NCBI GenBank assembly: GCA_030374765.1 | Contig: JARGXX010000095.1 | Span: forward strand, 1,736,001 to 1,800,000 | Direction: 5' to 3' | DNA: 64,000 nt | Source: Agarophyton chilense | Taxonomy: Eukaryota; Rhodophyta; Florideophyceae; Gracilariales; Gracilariaceae | Part shown: in pieces, positions 44,495-56,099 of the stretch | How the letters are laid out: each line of letters begins with the position of its first letter | Position numbering within the stretch: position 1 is the first letter of the stretch | Made by a program: the position numbers and the translations under genes | Notes under the pieces: model-generated | Database searches by the model: none | What the model was told of the DNA's origin: nothing | Seen by the model: the letters and a program-made list of their open reading frames with translations, nothing else

Positions 44495-46080
44495 TTGAGT
44501 AGAAAGAGAAGTGAAGTTCTTCTTGAACCTTACGACAGAGACTTACACACTTTGGCTCCAAGTGTGAACAGTAAAACGGAGTTTAAAGAAACGTCGAAGG
44601 TAATTAGTCTCAAAGCTGTCGGAATACCTAGTGAAGAGATACAGAGGTGGAAGAGGTTGGAGGTGTGTGGCAGGAGTGCTTCTTTGGTAGTGGAGAAGGG
44701 AAGTACAAATGGTATTATGCTGATGGGAAGTGGAATCCGGAAGGAGATACAGGTTTTGATTAGTTCGGATGTGAAAGGGAGGAGGTCTTGCGAGAAGAGC
44801 AGGGTAGAGCTAGTTGAACAGGTGAATGACCTTAATGTGTGACTCCAAAAGACTGAATCAGTTAACATGATGGATTGCATGTCACAGAAGTATGCGGAGG
44901 AGCACAAAATAAAGTTGGATCGGAAACTGCGGGAGAAGGATTTGACAATCGAAGGCCATCGCGCTGTTATCAGCGCTCATCCAGAGCGTGATACCCTTAC
45001 GAATTAACCTCGTTTCAGTGAAAGGAAGAAGTAAAAGATAAATTTACGAGATGAATTCAAGGGGGTGGCGAGGGGAGTGTATCACAAGATGATGCACTGA
45101 GCTACGTGAGAAACTTCGGAGCTATTGTTTAAACACGGCATTAGTGGCAGAAACTGGAAGAACTGCAGTGGATAGCTTGGGATTAATGAGGCTGCAGAGA
45201 TTACATCAATTTGCGTTGCGGGAAAGATACATGGGATAGTACAGAAGAACCCAGTGAAAATTTGTAGACGGTTTAGGTATGATCAATCCTTCGTCTTATG
45301 CAGGTTCGGATGGGTTTCTACTACACCAAGTACTACGCAAGGTCCAGGAAGTAATGTTGAATGGAATAAGAAGTTCGGGGTTAGTGAAGGCGTGTAAGGC
45401 GGAGGTGTGTGAAGTTATGTGTTCGAGACAAAGGATGTGACAAATATTAGGCGATATGGTAGACGTTAAGAAATGAAATGCAAAGGACAAGCTATTTCTG
45501 ATGCTATGATTTGGGATTATATGGAGACGAGCAATTATAACGGAAGAGAGCGCGGGGGAAGTTGAGGAGCCGGTGGAGAAGGCTAAAAAATCTATTGAAG
45601 ATCAATGGAAATGGTCACATTGACACATTCTGGTTGCCCGAAGCTTCTATAGAGAACTTGAAATACTTCGCACATGTCGGTCCATTCGATCATATAAGTT
45701 GAAAACTCGAAAATGTGTACTTTTGCAATGCAGTTGGATTCGAAGTTCTGAAAGAGTTCCGAGGATATGCGGTGGAGCAAGACGACGGCACGATAGTGGA
45801 CGGCACTATTCATATGCTAGCGCGCCATGACACATAAATATAGACTGTGGTGAAGGTATTGAGCACTGGTTCAAGTAGAGGGGGACAACGGCAGAGAGAG
45901 TTTAGAAAGACATATGGAGAGGTGTTAGCTCTGTGTTTTCAGAAAGTCCTTTAGGATGGCTATAATGCTGTAGAACATTTGAAAAAAGTATGGTTCACAA
46001 ACTATGGCGGAGATGATGAACGTGGGAGTAAAATGAAAAGCAATTCCATTCGAAAAGCGACACTTTAAATACGAATGCAT
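44495..46080 (+). pseudogene. Second (convergent) gene of the two-gene element, copy B (broken)
   Basis: The part that aligns with copy A reads VYFCNAVGFEVLKEFRGYAV and TIVDGTIHMLARHDT (45712-45840), against YFRNGVAREVVEEFMGYDVR and YVDGTVRHLARLDA. It is followed by RREFRKTYGEVLALCFQKVL-like sequence against GQLLFSTLYGKYIPLAVEGI. The first 115 codons (44495-44842: SVNSKTEFKETSKVISLKAV; IPSEEIQRWKRLEV) show what the lost N-terminal part of copy A may have been like. Between 45.0 and 45.7 kb many stops interrupt. Function unknown. Confidence 0.5.
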
Positions 46081-46599
46081 TCTAGTGGAATATACTTTCT
46101 TTTAGTGCGAGAGTTCTTTTTCTTCCAGAATATAAGCGCAAGGCTTGGTGCCATACGTAATTATTTTGTAGGAGAGTGTGAAGAGAAGGATACATAGTTT
46201 TAGAAAATATTTTATGTGATAGAGGAAAACGAACAAGTCAGAGTTCACGAACTCCACGAAAAATAAAGTGTAGTATTTCTTGTGTAGTTTGCCAATATTG
46301 TCTATTTTTCTAGGTTATACATGCCTATAGAAGCAATTGACGTATAATCGGTGCTGATACCAATTAATTGGAGCCCTAAAGGGCCGGGAGGGATGGTTGG
46401 ATCGGATGATATGCACAATTCCGAGAATGGCTTCTGGTGACACTATACCATACCACGGACTAATGTTGTGCAGCACGGAATGCTAATGGGGTCATGTAGG
46501 CAATGATTTGTGGCCACCTTCATGGTCAGTAGCCCATTGTAGTAGTACGCTATGAAGTAATCTGTCTATATCTGGTGAAGGAGGTAGCACTTAAGAGTA

Positions 46600-49500
46600 G
46601 AGAACGAAAGCAATTTCAAACGAGTTGTGTGGATTCTGTTTTGAAGACTCGCAAACAAGAGCTACAGCCCGTGCGGCAGGAACGCAATCTGGTGCAGACG
46701 AGTTTTTTGGTTCTCTTTTACCAAGAAAGTGGAGAACTTGTGGATTTTCCTTGGACCAAAGAGCGGAGAAGCGAAAATCCTCTGCAAGAAACTCAGAGGA
46801 GGGTCCGGAACAGATATAGTGTTCGTTTCCACCTCGTAGTCGTCTCCTGAAAGGAAAACCTCACAGTGACAGTAGCAGAGCTGACAAAAGTTAAGGTGAT
46901 ATCTCTAGCAAAGAAACTGTTATTCCGCTCGGAGAGTGATTACATTATGAGTTTCAGAAAGGGAGTGAGGGCGTGTCCCGGATTAACAGCGCGATGGAGA
47001 TGGATTTTTAGCTAAAATTTGATGATATGTTGCTGGATAAAATGGATTCAAAGGGCTCCACTTCTGAGGATATGATGCACTCTGCGTTTTCGAGGTCAGA
47101 AAGTGGAGCATTGCGACCATCCGTACAAAAATTGGGGAGAGTTCGGATTGGAGATGTAGAGAGTCTATGAGAGGGGTCGGCTTTGTAGTCTTTTTTCCAT
47201 TGCTTCTGAATGTGGTGATAGTGGATTGATTGAATGGTCTCTGACACATCTGTCGAAGTTCGTCAGAAGGTTTTGCGGTAATGTGTTTTGAAAAGTAGAA
47301 AGAATTCTCGTAGACGCCAGTACCGTAGTAGGTTATAACGTCAAAGTAACGAATGTCATTGATGAGATGGTCGAGTAGGTTAAATTTGTGGGTGTCAACA
47401 CCAGAGGTGTAGAACTCTCTCAATGCCTGTACAGCGCTGTACTTGAAGGCAATGATATCCTTTCGGATTCGCCCAAGACTGGTGGGCGTCCAGTATGGTA
47501 TGGAATTGTGGAAAAAAGGTACCGACGAGGTCTGAGTACATGGTAAACACAGTAGTGGTGGGTGCTTGGTTCTCTTCACAACAGAAAATGTCAAAGAACG
47601 CACCGATGAAAGAGAATACCATGTCCGGAGCTTTGTAGTCCATTGATTCAAGCATACCGCGTAAACCATCCTTTGTGGGAAATCCATTCAACAACTTGAC
47701 TTCGTCCTTATTGCAGAAGTCGATGATAAGATCAGTGACAGGGGCATCCCTTTGAATCGTGGCTAGTATCAAATTGAAGTGGTTCAGTATGAGGGTCCTA
47801 ATGCTTTAAAAGTACGAGGAGGGCTGGAGCCGACGGTTGTGAAAAATTCAGAGTGAAATCGTTCTATTGCTTTGCTATAAACCAAGACGGTAGTGAGGGG
47901 GTGTCCGAACTGACGGTTCTAAGTGGAACGCGATGGACTCGACCTAGGAGGAGGAGATTGAGAATACCTATAATGTGTGGCGGAACCAGCCACTGAAGGT
48001 TGTAAGAAGAACTGCAGGCGTACTGAGACCACGTTGCTAGACGGTGATGCACAGCGCTCGTGGGATCGAAAAGCCTTGAGGATACTAGAATTATCTTTAT
48101 GTTTGACTTTAGAAACCAAAAAGGGTAGCAGTAGTATAGTAGATGCTTGATTTTACAATAGTCAGCGGATGGGCCATGGTTGGTGAAGATATATATCTCA
48201 CCGGCCACCCGACCTACTGTGGCGCTCCTTGCCACGTGGCCTTGGGGAGGTGCGCTTGAGGCGTGCCTCCCTATCTACTTAAGCATATTTTGCTAATACT
48301 ACATTAGTGAATAGGTAAGCTAGTTCGTGACTAAACGACTGAAGTACACGACACATACCGGCAACCATTCTGGTCCATCACGTGGCATCACTTCCTCATC
48401 GGTGTAGCTCATTATACTACTATTGCAGCTGTTTTTATGAGCATCAATATTCCTAGGTGCAGGTTAGAAAGCGGTTCGACAATGAAAATGCTTTAAAGGG
48501 TGAAGCCTGGAATCCAGTTAAGAGTGAGAAACTGTTCAAAGAAGAATGGAGACTGAGAGAGAGATTGGAAATTTAGAAAGTTTTATCTCGGCTCCTGCGT
48601 TCTAGAGATTGATCTGGACGGTGTTTCAGAGAGTCCTGTTTGGCTTTGAGCAAACGGGAAGAATATGTTCTTCGGGTATTGCGTGTATGAGAAGCTGAGC
48701 TTAGGGCTGCGGAGGGGGGACTAGCGAGGTTGAGGGAGTACTGCTGTATGAGACATTGAAGTCATTGAAGTTCGGTGAAAATGCCATGGGAAACGGATAG
48801 AAGGTCTTGTGCCTCTGTAGTATCTGCACAGAAAATACCTAGAAGGGGGTGACAGAAACGAACTGTTCGATCAGCTGAAGTGAATCTTATCTCAGACTTT
48901 TAAATTTCAAGAACTGGCTTTAGGACGAGGTCTAGGGCATGGTGCAGAACTTGAATTCTCGCCTCTCTTAGCGAAGCGCTAGCTAGGGAGGTCATAGGAT
49001 CCAGAGTTGAGCCGGTTGACTATTATTCTATATCTGTGGAGATATATACAAAAATGTTGAGATATTCAGAGATAAACTCCTGACAAAGAGGTTTGGAAAG
49101 ATATTAAAGGGTCAAGTGAAGGGAGTAGGATGAGAACGAAGTGTGCTACGATGAGGTATACGAATTGTTTGGATAATCCTGAATTAATACTACAAAGAAC
49201 TTTATTCCACTATCTTCAAGGGTTTCCCACACATCTTCAATGTCAGAAGAAGACATAATCAGATCCCTAAGATGACGGCAGACGTCTCTTGCAAGGCGGG
49301 CGGACATGGATTGAGAGAACGCTGCCAAGGGTACGCGGAGAGCATGTGAAATGAGGTGAAGAAGGTATTTTGGGTATTACCCAGGTAAATCTGTTGGAGA
49401 AGTCCTTTTAGAGGGTCTATTCTGTAGAGAGTGGCACAAAAAGTACTGCGTGGCGAAGTAGTAACGCGCTTGTGGAAACCCATCTTTAGTGACATATCGT

Positions 49501-50170
49501 TAAAATATGAAGTGCTTGAGCTCCTTGCAACGCTTTGAAGAGGTATTTGTTTCAATGAAATGTGTTTGAGAGAAGCTACGGGTACGAAGAAAGAAGATGT
49601 CCTCGTCAGAGGCCTTGTGTCCAACGTTTACTGCGACGGAATCAATATACACCACGAGGGGATCTATATGAAGTTGCTGGAGCGAGGTCTCAGACGAAGG
49701 TGGCGAGGATGAGGGAATGCGGACCCGTTGGTGTGGTGTGCGGGGGGGTGGAGTTTCTGCATCATTTGGAATGAGTGGCTTGTTGACAAGAAGGGTCAGG
49801 CAAAATCTAGTACGACGTTCGAGAGAGTTACATTTCTAGTGTACTGAGATGAGACGGAAGAAGAAGGTGCACGTAATGGGATGGAGGTTGTTTTGGGGCA
49901 TTTCGAGCCGCGCAAGAGAGGCTGAGAGGCACCAGGTTGGCTGAGAAGGGAAGCGCGCTTATGTGAGCAACTCTCAATGTGCTGTCGAAAGGAGCGTATG
50001 CGTCTCGTTTAGTACGGGAAGCGCGGTGTGCGGCAGCAGTACAGAATGGGAGTCCGCAGTGTATGAGAAGAGAGAGTGGTGGGCTTAAGGAAGAAAGACA
50101 AAGGTGTTGCGGAAGATGGTTGTAGTCCGGAAGGCGTATGTACGCCAGTGAGGGGTGCGGGACGTCCACC
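46600..50170 (-). pseudogene. Transposase-like gene of the two-gene element, copy B (broken)
   Basis: In minus-strand order: weak N-terminal pieces at 50.2-49.1 kb; then LNGFPTKDGLRGML, PDMVFSFIGAFFDIFCCEEN and APTTTVFTMYSDLVGTFFPQ (47.77-47.4 kb); FKYSAVQALREFYTSG, THKFNLLDHLINDIRYFDVI and VYENSFYFSKH (47.4-47.25 kb); and SVPDPPLSFLQRIFASPLFG near 46.75 kb. Each has a direct counterpart in copy A in the same order. The gene is split over at least three frames with several stops. The histidine and YE(N/H) segments match the tnp2/Kyakuja-like C-terminal layout. Confidence 0.6.
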
Positions 50171-50634
50171 CCACGATGCGGAATGAGGCGTAAAAGAATT
50201 CCATGCTAATGGCTTGGCAATCAAACTACATTGAAAAAAGTTTAATTAATTTGAACATGTTCAACGGGTATATTTGTTGTGTGGGGTGGAGGTGAACGAC
50301 GGTGGATGTGACTGCGCGGCGTTTGCAGCGCAGTACGATCTGATAATCTTCGACGACGCTCCGATTGTGTAAGTTGGTGCCTTTTGCTTGGTACTAAGAA
50401 GAGTTCACAGGATATAGTCATGTTGCATCGCGTAAACGCCTCGTACTAAAAAGGGTACAGCATGATGCGTATATCATGATGGTACGTGTTGTGCTTTGCG
50501 TTGCGTTGCGTTTCGGTTTTTGTTCCACACTCTAATACACCCACGATGTTACTGTCGCGCGTTTAACGTATTGTATCATACTCCTAAGTCATTCCCATGC
50601 TGCATATGGGAGATGATGGTGGAGTAAGGTAAAC

Positions 50635-50985
50635 TTGGTAAGTGAATTTACCCGTGAGGGTGTTGCGAATAACATACTAACATACACACAACTTTTTTTA
50701 AGTTCATGGGTTCAGATGGGTTGTTCTATTGGTATGTTTGGATCCATGTTAGAAAACGGTAGACATTGGCGGCCAGCCTATTACGAAAATAACGTGAGTG
50801 GAAAGGTGGACAGTTTAAACTGCAGCACGAAACTAGCGAGGCTGAAAAACGTACCGGTAAAGACTAACAAGAGAGAACTAACACGGTTGAAAAAACTGGC
50901 GATAAATACTAACATAAGAGAACTAGCGCGGATGAAATGTATGCCAGGAGAACTTGCGGCGAGGAGACCAGCGGGACTGGAATAA
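50635..50985 (+). CDS. Small frame with 15-residue Leu/Arg/Lys repeats, unknown
   Basis: An open frame of 116 codons. Its second half is built of 15-residue units: LARLKNVPVKTNKRE, LTRLKKLAINTNIRE and a partial LARMKCMPGE. The N-terminal half (EFTREGVANNILTYTQLFLS, then GCSIGMFGSML) has no recognised motif. The repeats may form a basic amphipathic helix. It may be a fortuitous frame across a minisatellite, since no partner gene is seen and the flanks carry no other coding signal. Confidence 0.25.
   Translation: MVSEFTREGVANNILTYTQLFLSSWVQMGCSIGMFGSMLENGRHWRPAYYENNVSGKVDSLNCSTKLARLKNVPVKTNKRELTRLKKLAINTNIRELARMKCMPGELAARRPAGLE
50832..50952 (+). repeat. 45-bp tandem repeat, two full units and a partial
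   Basis: Units start at 50832, 50877 and 50922, each with ACTARCRCGGNTGAAAA followed by ACTAACAWRAGAGA. The 45-bp period is a multiple of three, so the repeat keeps an open frame. Confidence 0.8.
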
Positions 50986-52140
50986 ACTGTAGCTATTAGT
51001 TCAGAAATAAACAAGCGGACCGTCGCCAGAAACCAGGCTCTTTGCAAATGGAGATATAGGGACTATTTTAAAAAAAATAACTGTGTTGCCCTTGGCAAGA
51101 ACTACCGGAACCTCGCCAAAAACAAGGATTCCGGAGACACTGATGCTAGGTCCAAGGGCATTGATTAAGTGAGTAATCAGTCTCGAGAGCAGGAGAAAGA
51201 AAAACGATGTCTCTCAGTGTGGCTAACGGAGCGTAGGGCACGGGAGCAAACGGTAACGAAAAAGAAACACTCCTTTACAAGGGCGAGAATACGACTTGTA
51301 ATAAATAACAGACAGCAGCGGTGGTTGTAGTCCTCTTGAAGACGCAAGGTTAGTAAGTCTACCATGAGTAACGCGGCCTAACATTTGAAGGCAATAGTAT
51401 CACACGAAAGCGTAAAGGACTTAGAGCTACAAACCCCGGTTGAGAAAGATTTATTGAGCGGCAAAGCGCGGTCGCCCTGCCAATATATAATGTAGATGTC
51501 TGTATTAAACTCCGTACCTTACTAGAAACAATTCATATAACATACATAAACTAACCACAAGTACTGGAGGTACACTTGTACACCTTGCGCGAACGTCCAG
51601 TCCTTCGTGAAATGATGATCCCTAATAACCTGAGGGGCAAGATTCATAACAACGCACACTGGGGAAAATGCCTAAGTCGTATGAAACCACACCCTCACGA
51701 AGGCTGAATTCCATAACCCCCTCCTCAACTGCAAGTACAAAATTTTCGATGGCGTGCAAAGCAACACATAAACAGCATAGACGAAAATTCGGGTCGCTGG
51801 TCGACTTTCTTGGTCGAAGTATCAAACGCAAGACGACGAAAACAACACAATGATTCCACCGCCACTATTTGCGCTCCTTCGTTGTATTTCTCCGAATACC
51901 ATTCCTTCGAATATCATTCCATGCCCTTGGCGCGGGGCAGTCCATCAAATGCAGCACCAGTTGCCAAAGTCGCCAACGCGGCGGTCTCTCCTGTCTGAGA
52001 TTATCGACCGGTGTGGTGGCGGTCATATAAACGACTCGTAGTTCTCCAACTCACTCTGGACGCATCTATGCTTCAGCTTGCGCCGTGGTTCCACCCAACT
52101 CTGGTGTCGAACGAAGCGCGGGTGGAGTTGAATAGCGATC
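50986..52140. other. No convincing gene
   Basis: Short overlapping frames on both strands only (for example minus 51622-51831 and plus 51668-51853, which are antisense to each other). Nothing recognisable. Confidence 0.4.
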
Positions 52141-52290
52141 ATCGGTGTCTCCAGAAGTGGAAAAATGGGTGCGATGTATGAAATAGTGACTTATCAGGGC
52201 CGAAAAATGGGAGCACAAGGGGGGGTTGAGACACAAAAAAATTAAAAAAAGATCATTAATCTCAACTAAGTGCAGTTTTCGGGGAGTGTC
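52141..52290 (+). repeat. Direct-repeat copy 2 (partner at 43768-43930)
   Basis: See the partner for shared blocks. Here the end string AAGTGCAGTTTTCGGGG is followed by AGTGTCC instead of a long G tract. Immediately to the right, on the minus strand, is a 63-codon helical frame (52311-52502: ELADIPILLVEHCIDYLRGA) of unknown nature. Confidence 0.6.
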
Positions 52291-52599
52291 CTAGCTTACA
52301 CGTGTTATTCTCAGCGCCCACTCATACCCAAACTGCACATTTCAAGGATCCTCTCCAAAATCTGCACTCTTTCTAGTTCAGTTTCCGCTCCACGCAAATA
52401 ATCAATGCAGTGTTCGACTAGCAAGATTGGAATGTCCGCTAGTTCACTCATTCTGGCACTTTTTCTCATCATCAGAAACACAACTCGCTTTACTGCTTCC
52501 ATTATGGAAGAAGGATGCTCTTGGAAGAAATTTCGATCATTTCAACACTCCATGAGATTGGCGGAACCATGTACAGATTTTAATTCATACGGGAAGTCG

Positions 52600-53500
52600 T
52601 CTCGGGAGCGATTCGGTAGCTTCCGTGCATAGTGCTGTTGTTCTATTTGGTCATAAATGGCTTTGCTGGGCTCAATTCGAAAATCCTATCCCCGATGGAC
52701 TCGGCTTTGATGTAAGGCTATACCTCTCCCAAGCTGGAATTGGATATCTAGACCGCCTCGCGCGCTTGACAACCTTCCGTAAAGGGGTATTCCCTTTTTG
52801 AGCCCAGGATGCAGTTTGCTGTGTCCGACCAATTATTCGAGCCAAATCCCACTTCATTCGACGACTTGGGCAGTAAAATTCTTTGGGATGATCAGATGAT
52901 CTGCTTTGAGCGTCGAAGGCGATCCCGGTTCGATTCTATGGTCTCCTATCAAAACGTGGTGTAGTATTCTACTTGGTCGGCTGAACCGATGGGATAATTT
53001 ATCACGAACTTGCAATTGGGAGTCATATGTGAAAAGAATGGTCAATAGAATGATATGACGCGGCGTCCCGCTGCAAAATATCTAGAGGCAGGACATATTA
53101 GTAGAACAACTGGTGGCACAAGTGGAGGGGCTTGCCACGGTGGGCACGAATTTTCCTTCTTGGAGGAATGCCATATTGACACCGGCACATCTAGTGGCGA
53201 TCCACGTGTCTGGTTTTATTACCCTTTAAGCTGGAAGTCCATTAGGGACCATATGTTTACTTTAGTCTGGCTATATGGCTGATTAATGGGTATTACTGAC
53301 GTATTATTTGGGCACTCAACGTGATGCACAGTTTATAAGTTACCAGAGGTGAGCGTCGACTCCAAGTAAACAGGACAATATGGGCATCATAACTCTTCTG
53401 TTCTTCATTAACGATTCCTTCACAGGATATGTGTACGAGCTATAAAAGATAGAAAGCCGACAACTACTTCCCTAGCAGTCTCGTTTACTATGTTTAAAGT
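52600..53500. other. Left part of the GypB region, unassigned
   Basis: Minus-strand frames at 52672-52857 and 52854-53045 (SQLQVRDKLSHRFSRPSRIL) are open but cannot be assigned with confidence. By position they would lie 3' of the antisense frames of GypB and near its missing 3' LTR. No LTR pair was recognised. Confidence 0.3.
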
Positions 53501-53519
53501 TGCAATGTTAACCCTCGCT

Positions 53520-56071
53520 GGCGAGTAGATGCCGTTCAACACACTTCCAGCTCGCTGTTGTTGTAGCTCTACCACTATCTTTCCCTTAGCCGCAAGCACC
53601 ACTTCGGCAATCCGAATTCTGCCGCCAGTGTCGGCCCTTACCGCAAGAGCAGATAATACACGTGGATATCGAACGCATTCGCGTAGCCAACCGAAGCGGT
53701 CAGTATGTTCCCATTACACCTTGCTGGTCGTATCTTGAAGCTTGCTGAAAGAATGGCATCGATTTACCTCCTGTCATCAGAAATTACGGGTCTTACCTCC
53801 TTGGGGTTCCTCAGTCCGGACTTTGGTCAAATGTCGTCACTGAGTGGGCTATCGGCACACCAGTGTCTATTTTCTGGAAGCTCTACGAACAGTACCGACT
53901 ATGATTCATTCCGTTGCGAGTTCGCGCCTGAATTCGTGTCTTGTACCTGCGCATCCTACCAGGTGGTGAAACCAACGCCCAAGAGCCGGCAACACTTCTC
54001 GATTTTATCGACCAAGTGGACAGGGTATCATTTTCTTTTTCCCAGAGTAGACTTAGAGCTGGTGGTTGGGCGCAAGACCTGTGAGCAAAACGCCCGAACT
54101 CGACTGGCAGGTGACTTCATCTATTTCAACCAACAGGGAGGACATGAGATCTCTTCAGAGGAGACTAACGAATTTCGGATGCTGCGCGGTGCATTCTCTA
54201 GTGGCTTCATACCGGTTTCGTGGACGCGGTCTATTATTAACAAGTTTATTATAGTTGGGAACAGAGGTTTGATACTGAACCAAGTGATGGGATCGCGGCC
54301 GTTGGGGAGCTTGAACCCTAAGCTAAAGAGGAGCAACATGACGCAGGAAACCCTGTGCCATATATGGACGTAGATATCCTTGATCCTTGCTGGGGCTGCT
54401 GCTTCCATCGCAGGTGGTGTTGAACCTCGGGCTTCATCAGTGGGTGTTCCGTGTTGGGATGCCTTTGTTTCATAAGGAGTACGTGCCGCCTCGCTGGTTC
54501 AGGCGAACATCATTTTCCGGTTCCTCCGTTATGTGGGGCTGTGGAGTGGCACGACCAGTGGTGACGTTGCAGAAATGCCCGTGGCCTTCATTTTCAGTCT
54601 TCAAAGCACCAGCTCAGGTGGTAGAAATCCCAATACAGAAGCTTTGAAGATTCGGAAAGGGGAGTGTAGCTTTCTGGTGTAGGAAAGTTTCCAACTTGTA
54701 GGTATGTTACCTATTTATTGGAGTAAATACCTAGGTTTTTTTGCATTCCTTCCGCTTCTGAATCTTCTTCAAAACCATTCTTCTATCTACCAACTTCTCT
54801 TTCTCATCATTCACCCCGGAAATTCGACTATCCATCCTCGACAATAATAAGCGTTGCAGGGATCCCTGTCTGCGTTTGGGGGGATATGAAACCACTTTTG
54901 AATGTAAGAGATGCGTATCCGGTTCATTTGAGTCGGCCATAGGGGCATAGTCGTATCAATAAACAAGATACTGAATGTAGCCATCCCAATGGTATGAATA
55001 TTTAACCATACGGTCAATACCGAATTCCTGCTCTTCGTACTTTCGCCTGGGTCGTGTTCGTGACGCGGACTCTCCTCTCAGATAAAGTTCTGGGACGCTC
55101 TTCACAATTTTATGTGCTCATATCAGTCGTGACGGTGAAGAAGTTGACGGCGGATTCGATGGTGCCGTTATGCGCAGTGCACAGGGAAGTTTATTGACTT
55201 GTGCGTTGATTGGTATATCTCTTGAAGTGGATGCAGTGCTGCGAAGTGCGTGTCCCAGCTTACGGGTTGAAGCGCTCTACAACGTGTCGTGTTCTGCATC
55301 CTCACGTGAGGGATCTTGCGACTATGTAGTAGTCGGTGAGGTCGAACGCTCCGGCTTTACAGTATCGATTCCAACGTTTTCTTCCGAAATAGGGGTATTT
55401 CTTTCGCCAAATTGTGGGGAATGTGAGTGTATTTTATCTTCCTAGGGAGCGTTGGCACTGCGGCACACTCTTTTGGTGGTCACCACTTCACTTGGAAACG
55501 AGTTAATTCTGCCTTCAGCGTGTGAGATATCCGTGACCGGTTTATTCACAGCACAACTGTCAGATTCTACCTCAATGTCTTATCCCTGCTCCTCAGATGA
55601 GGGGCGGAGGCGGTAGAGACTCCAAACCAGGAAGGGTAGACAGCACGTGGCGGAATGACAGAGGGGCCCTACTGGGGAGTTTCTGACAAAAGCGGCAAAT
55701 CAGAGATTCTCTGAGTAGAGTGTGGCACGAAAAAGGGTCTAATAACCACTGAAGTCTGAAATCCCAATGTCCTGTGCTGCGGGCCATTACCTACACTAGT
55801 GAATTTTGTACCAGCAGTGGGTATTTCTATGGGGTATATGGGGGGAAGTGACAAAGCGTTTGCGGGCGATGCGTTCTTGAGCGTTAGCCCATTCCTTTTC
55901 GATGGCATCTTTCTTAACAGTGGTTACCTTGTAGTGTCTGTTCCCGATAGGAAAAAGTTTGTGGCATTTCTCCTTATCGGGATTCTATTGTTCTTTACGC
56001 GTAAAGCCATAGTTACTCGGTTGATCGGTGGGGCCGTACCCCGTAGGCGAGAGTTAAAAATATACTTGTAG
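53520..56071 (+). other. Antisense, envelope-like frame block at the 3' side of GypB (fossil)
   Basis: The plus strand carries a series of frames whose last one ends at 56069-56071, within 100 bp of the integrase end on the other strand. The middle part is Cys-rich (around SFRCEFAPEFVSCTCAS and NVSCSASSREGSCDYVVVG). The last frame (55799-56071) has one strongly hydrophobic segment, FVAFLLIGILLFF, followed by a short basic tail. A Cys-rich ectodomain, one C-terminal membrane anchor and a short tail are the plan of a type I envelope or fusion glycoprotein. A class II type is conceivable. No family match is established. It is broken (several breaks). Confidence 0.35.
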
Positions 56072-56099
56072 GCAGCTTAAGAATGAACAATTGAACTGC

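Larger units (their letters stand above)
44490..50220 (-). mobile_element. Two-gene DNA transposon, copy B (mirror image of copy A, more decayed)
   Basis: The transposase-like gene reads on the minus strand (about 50.2 to 46.6 kb) and the second gene on the plus strand (44.5-46.1 kb), so the two converge exactly as in copy A but with the whole unit flipped. The plus strand is visibly purine-rich through 44.5-50 kb, the mirror of the pyrimidine-rich plus strand of copy A. Many stops and shifts are present. Direct repeats at 43768-43930 and 52141-52290 flank it at some distance. The region 47.86-48.5 kb, which interrupts transposase similarity, may be a further small insertion. Confidence 0.6.

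Noticed and set aside
52672-53045. Minus-strand frames considered as a second integrase of GypB
   Set aside because: No HHCC or DDE block could be recognised, and GypB already has its integrase at 56.1-56.9 kb.
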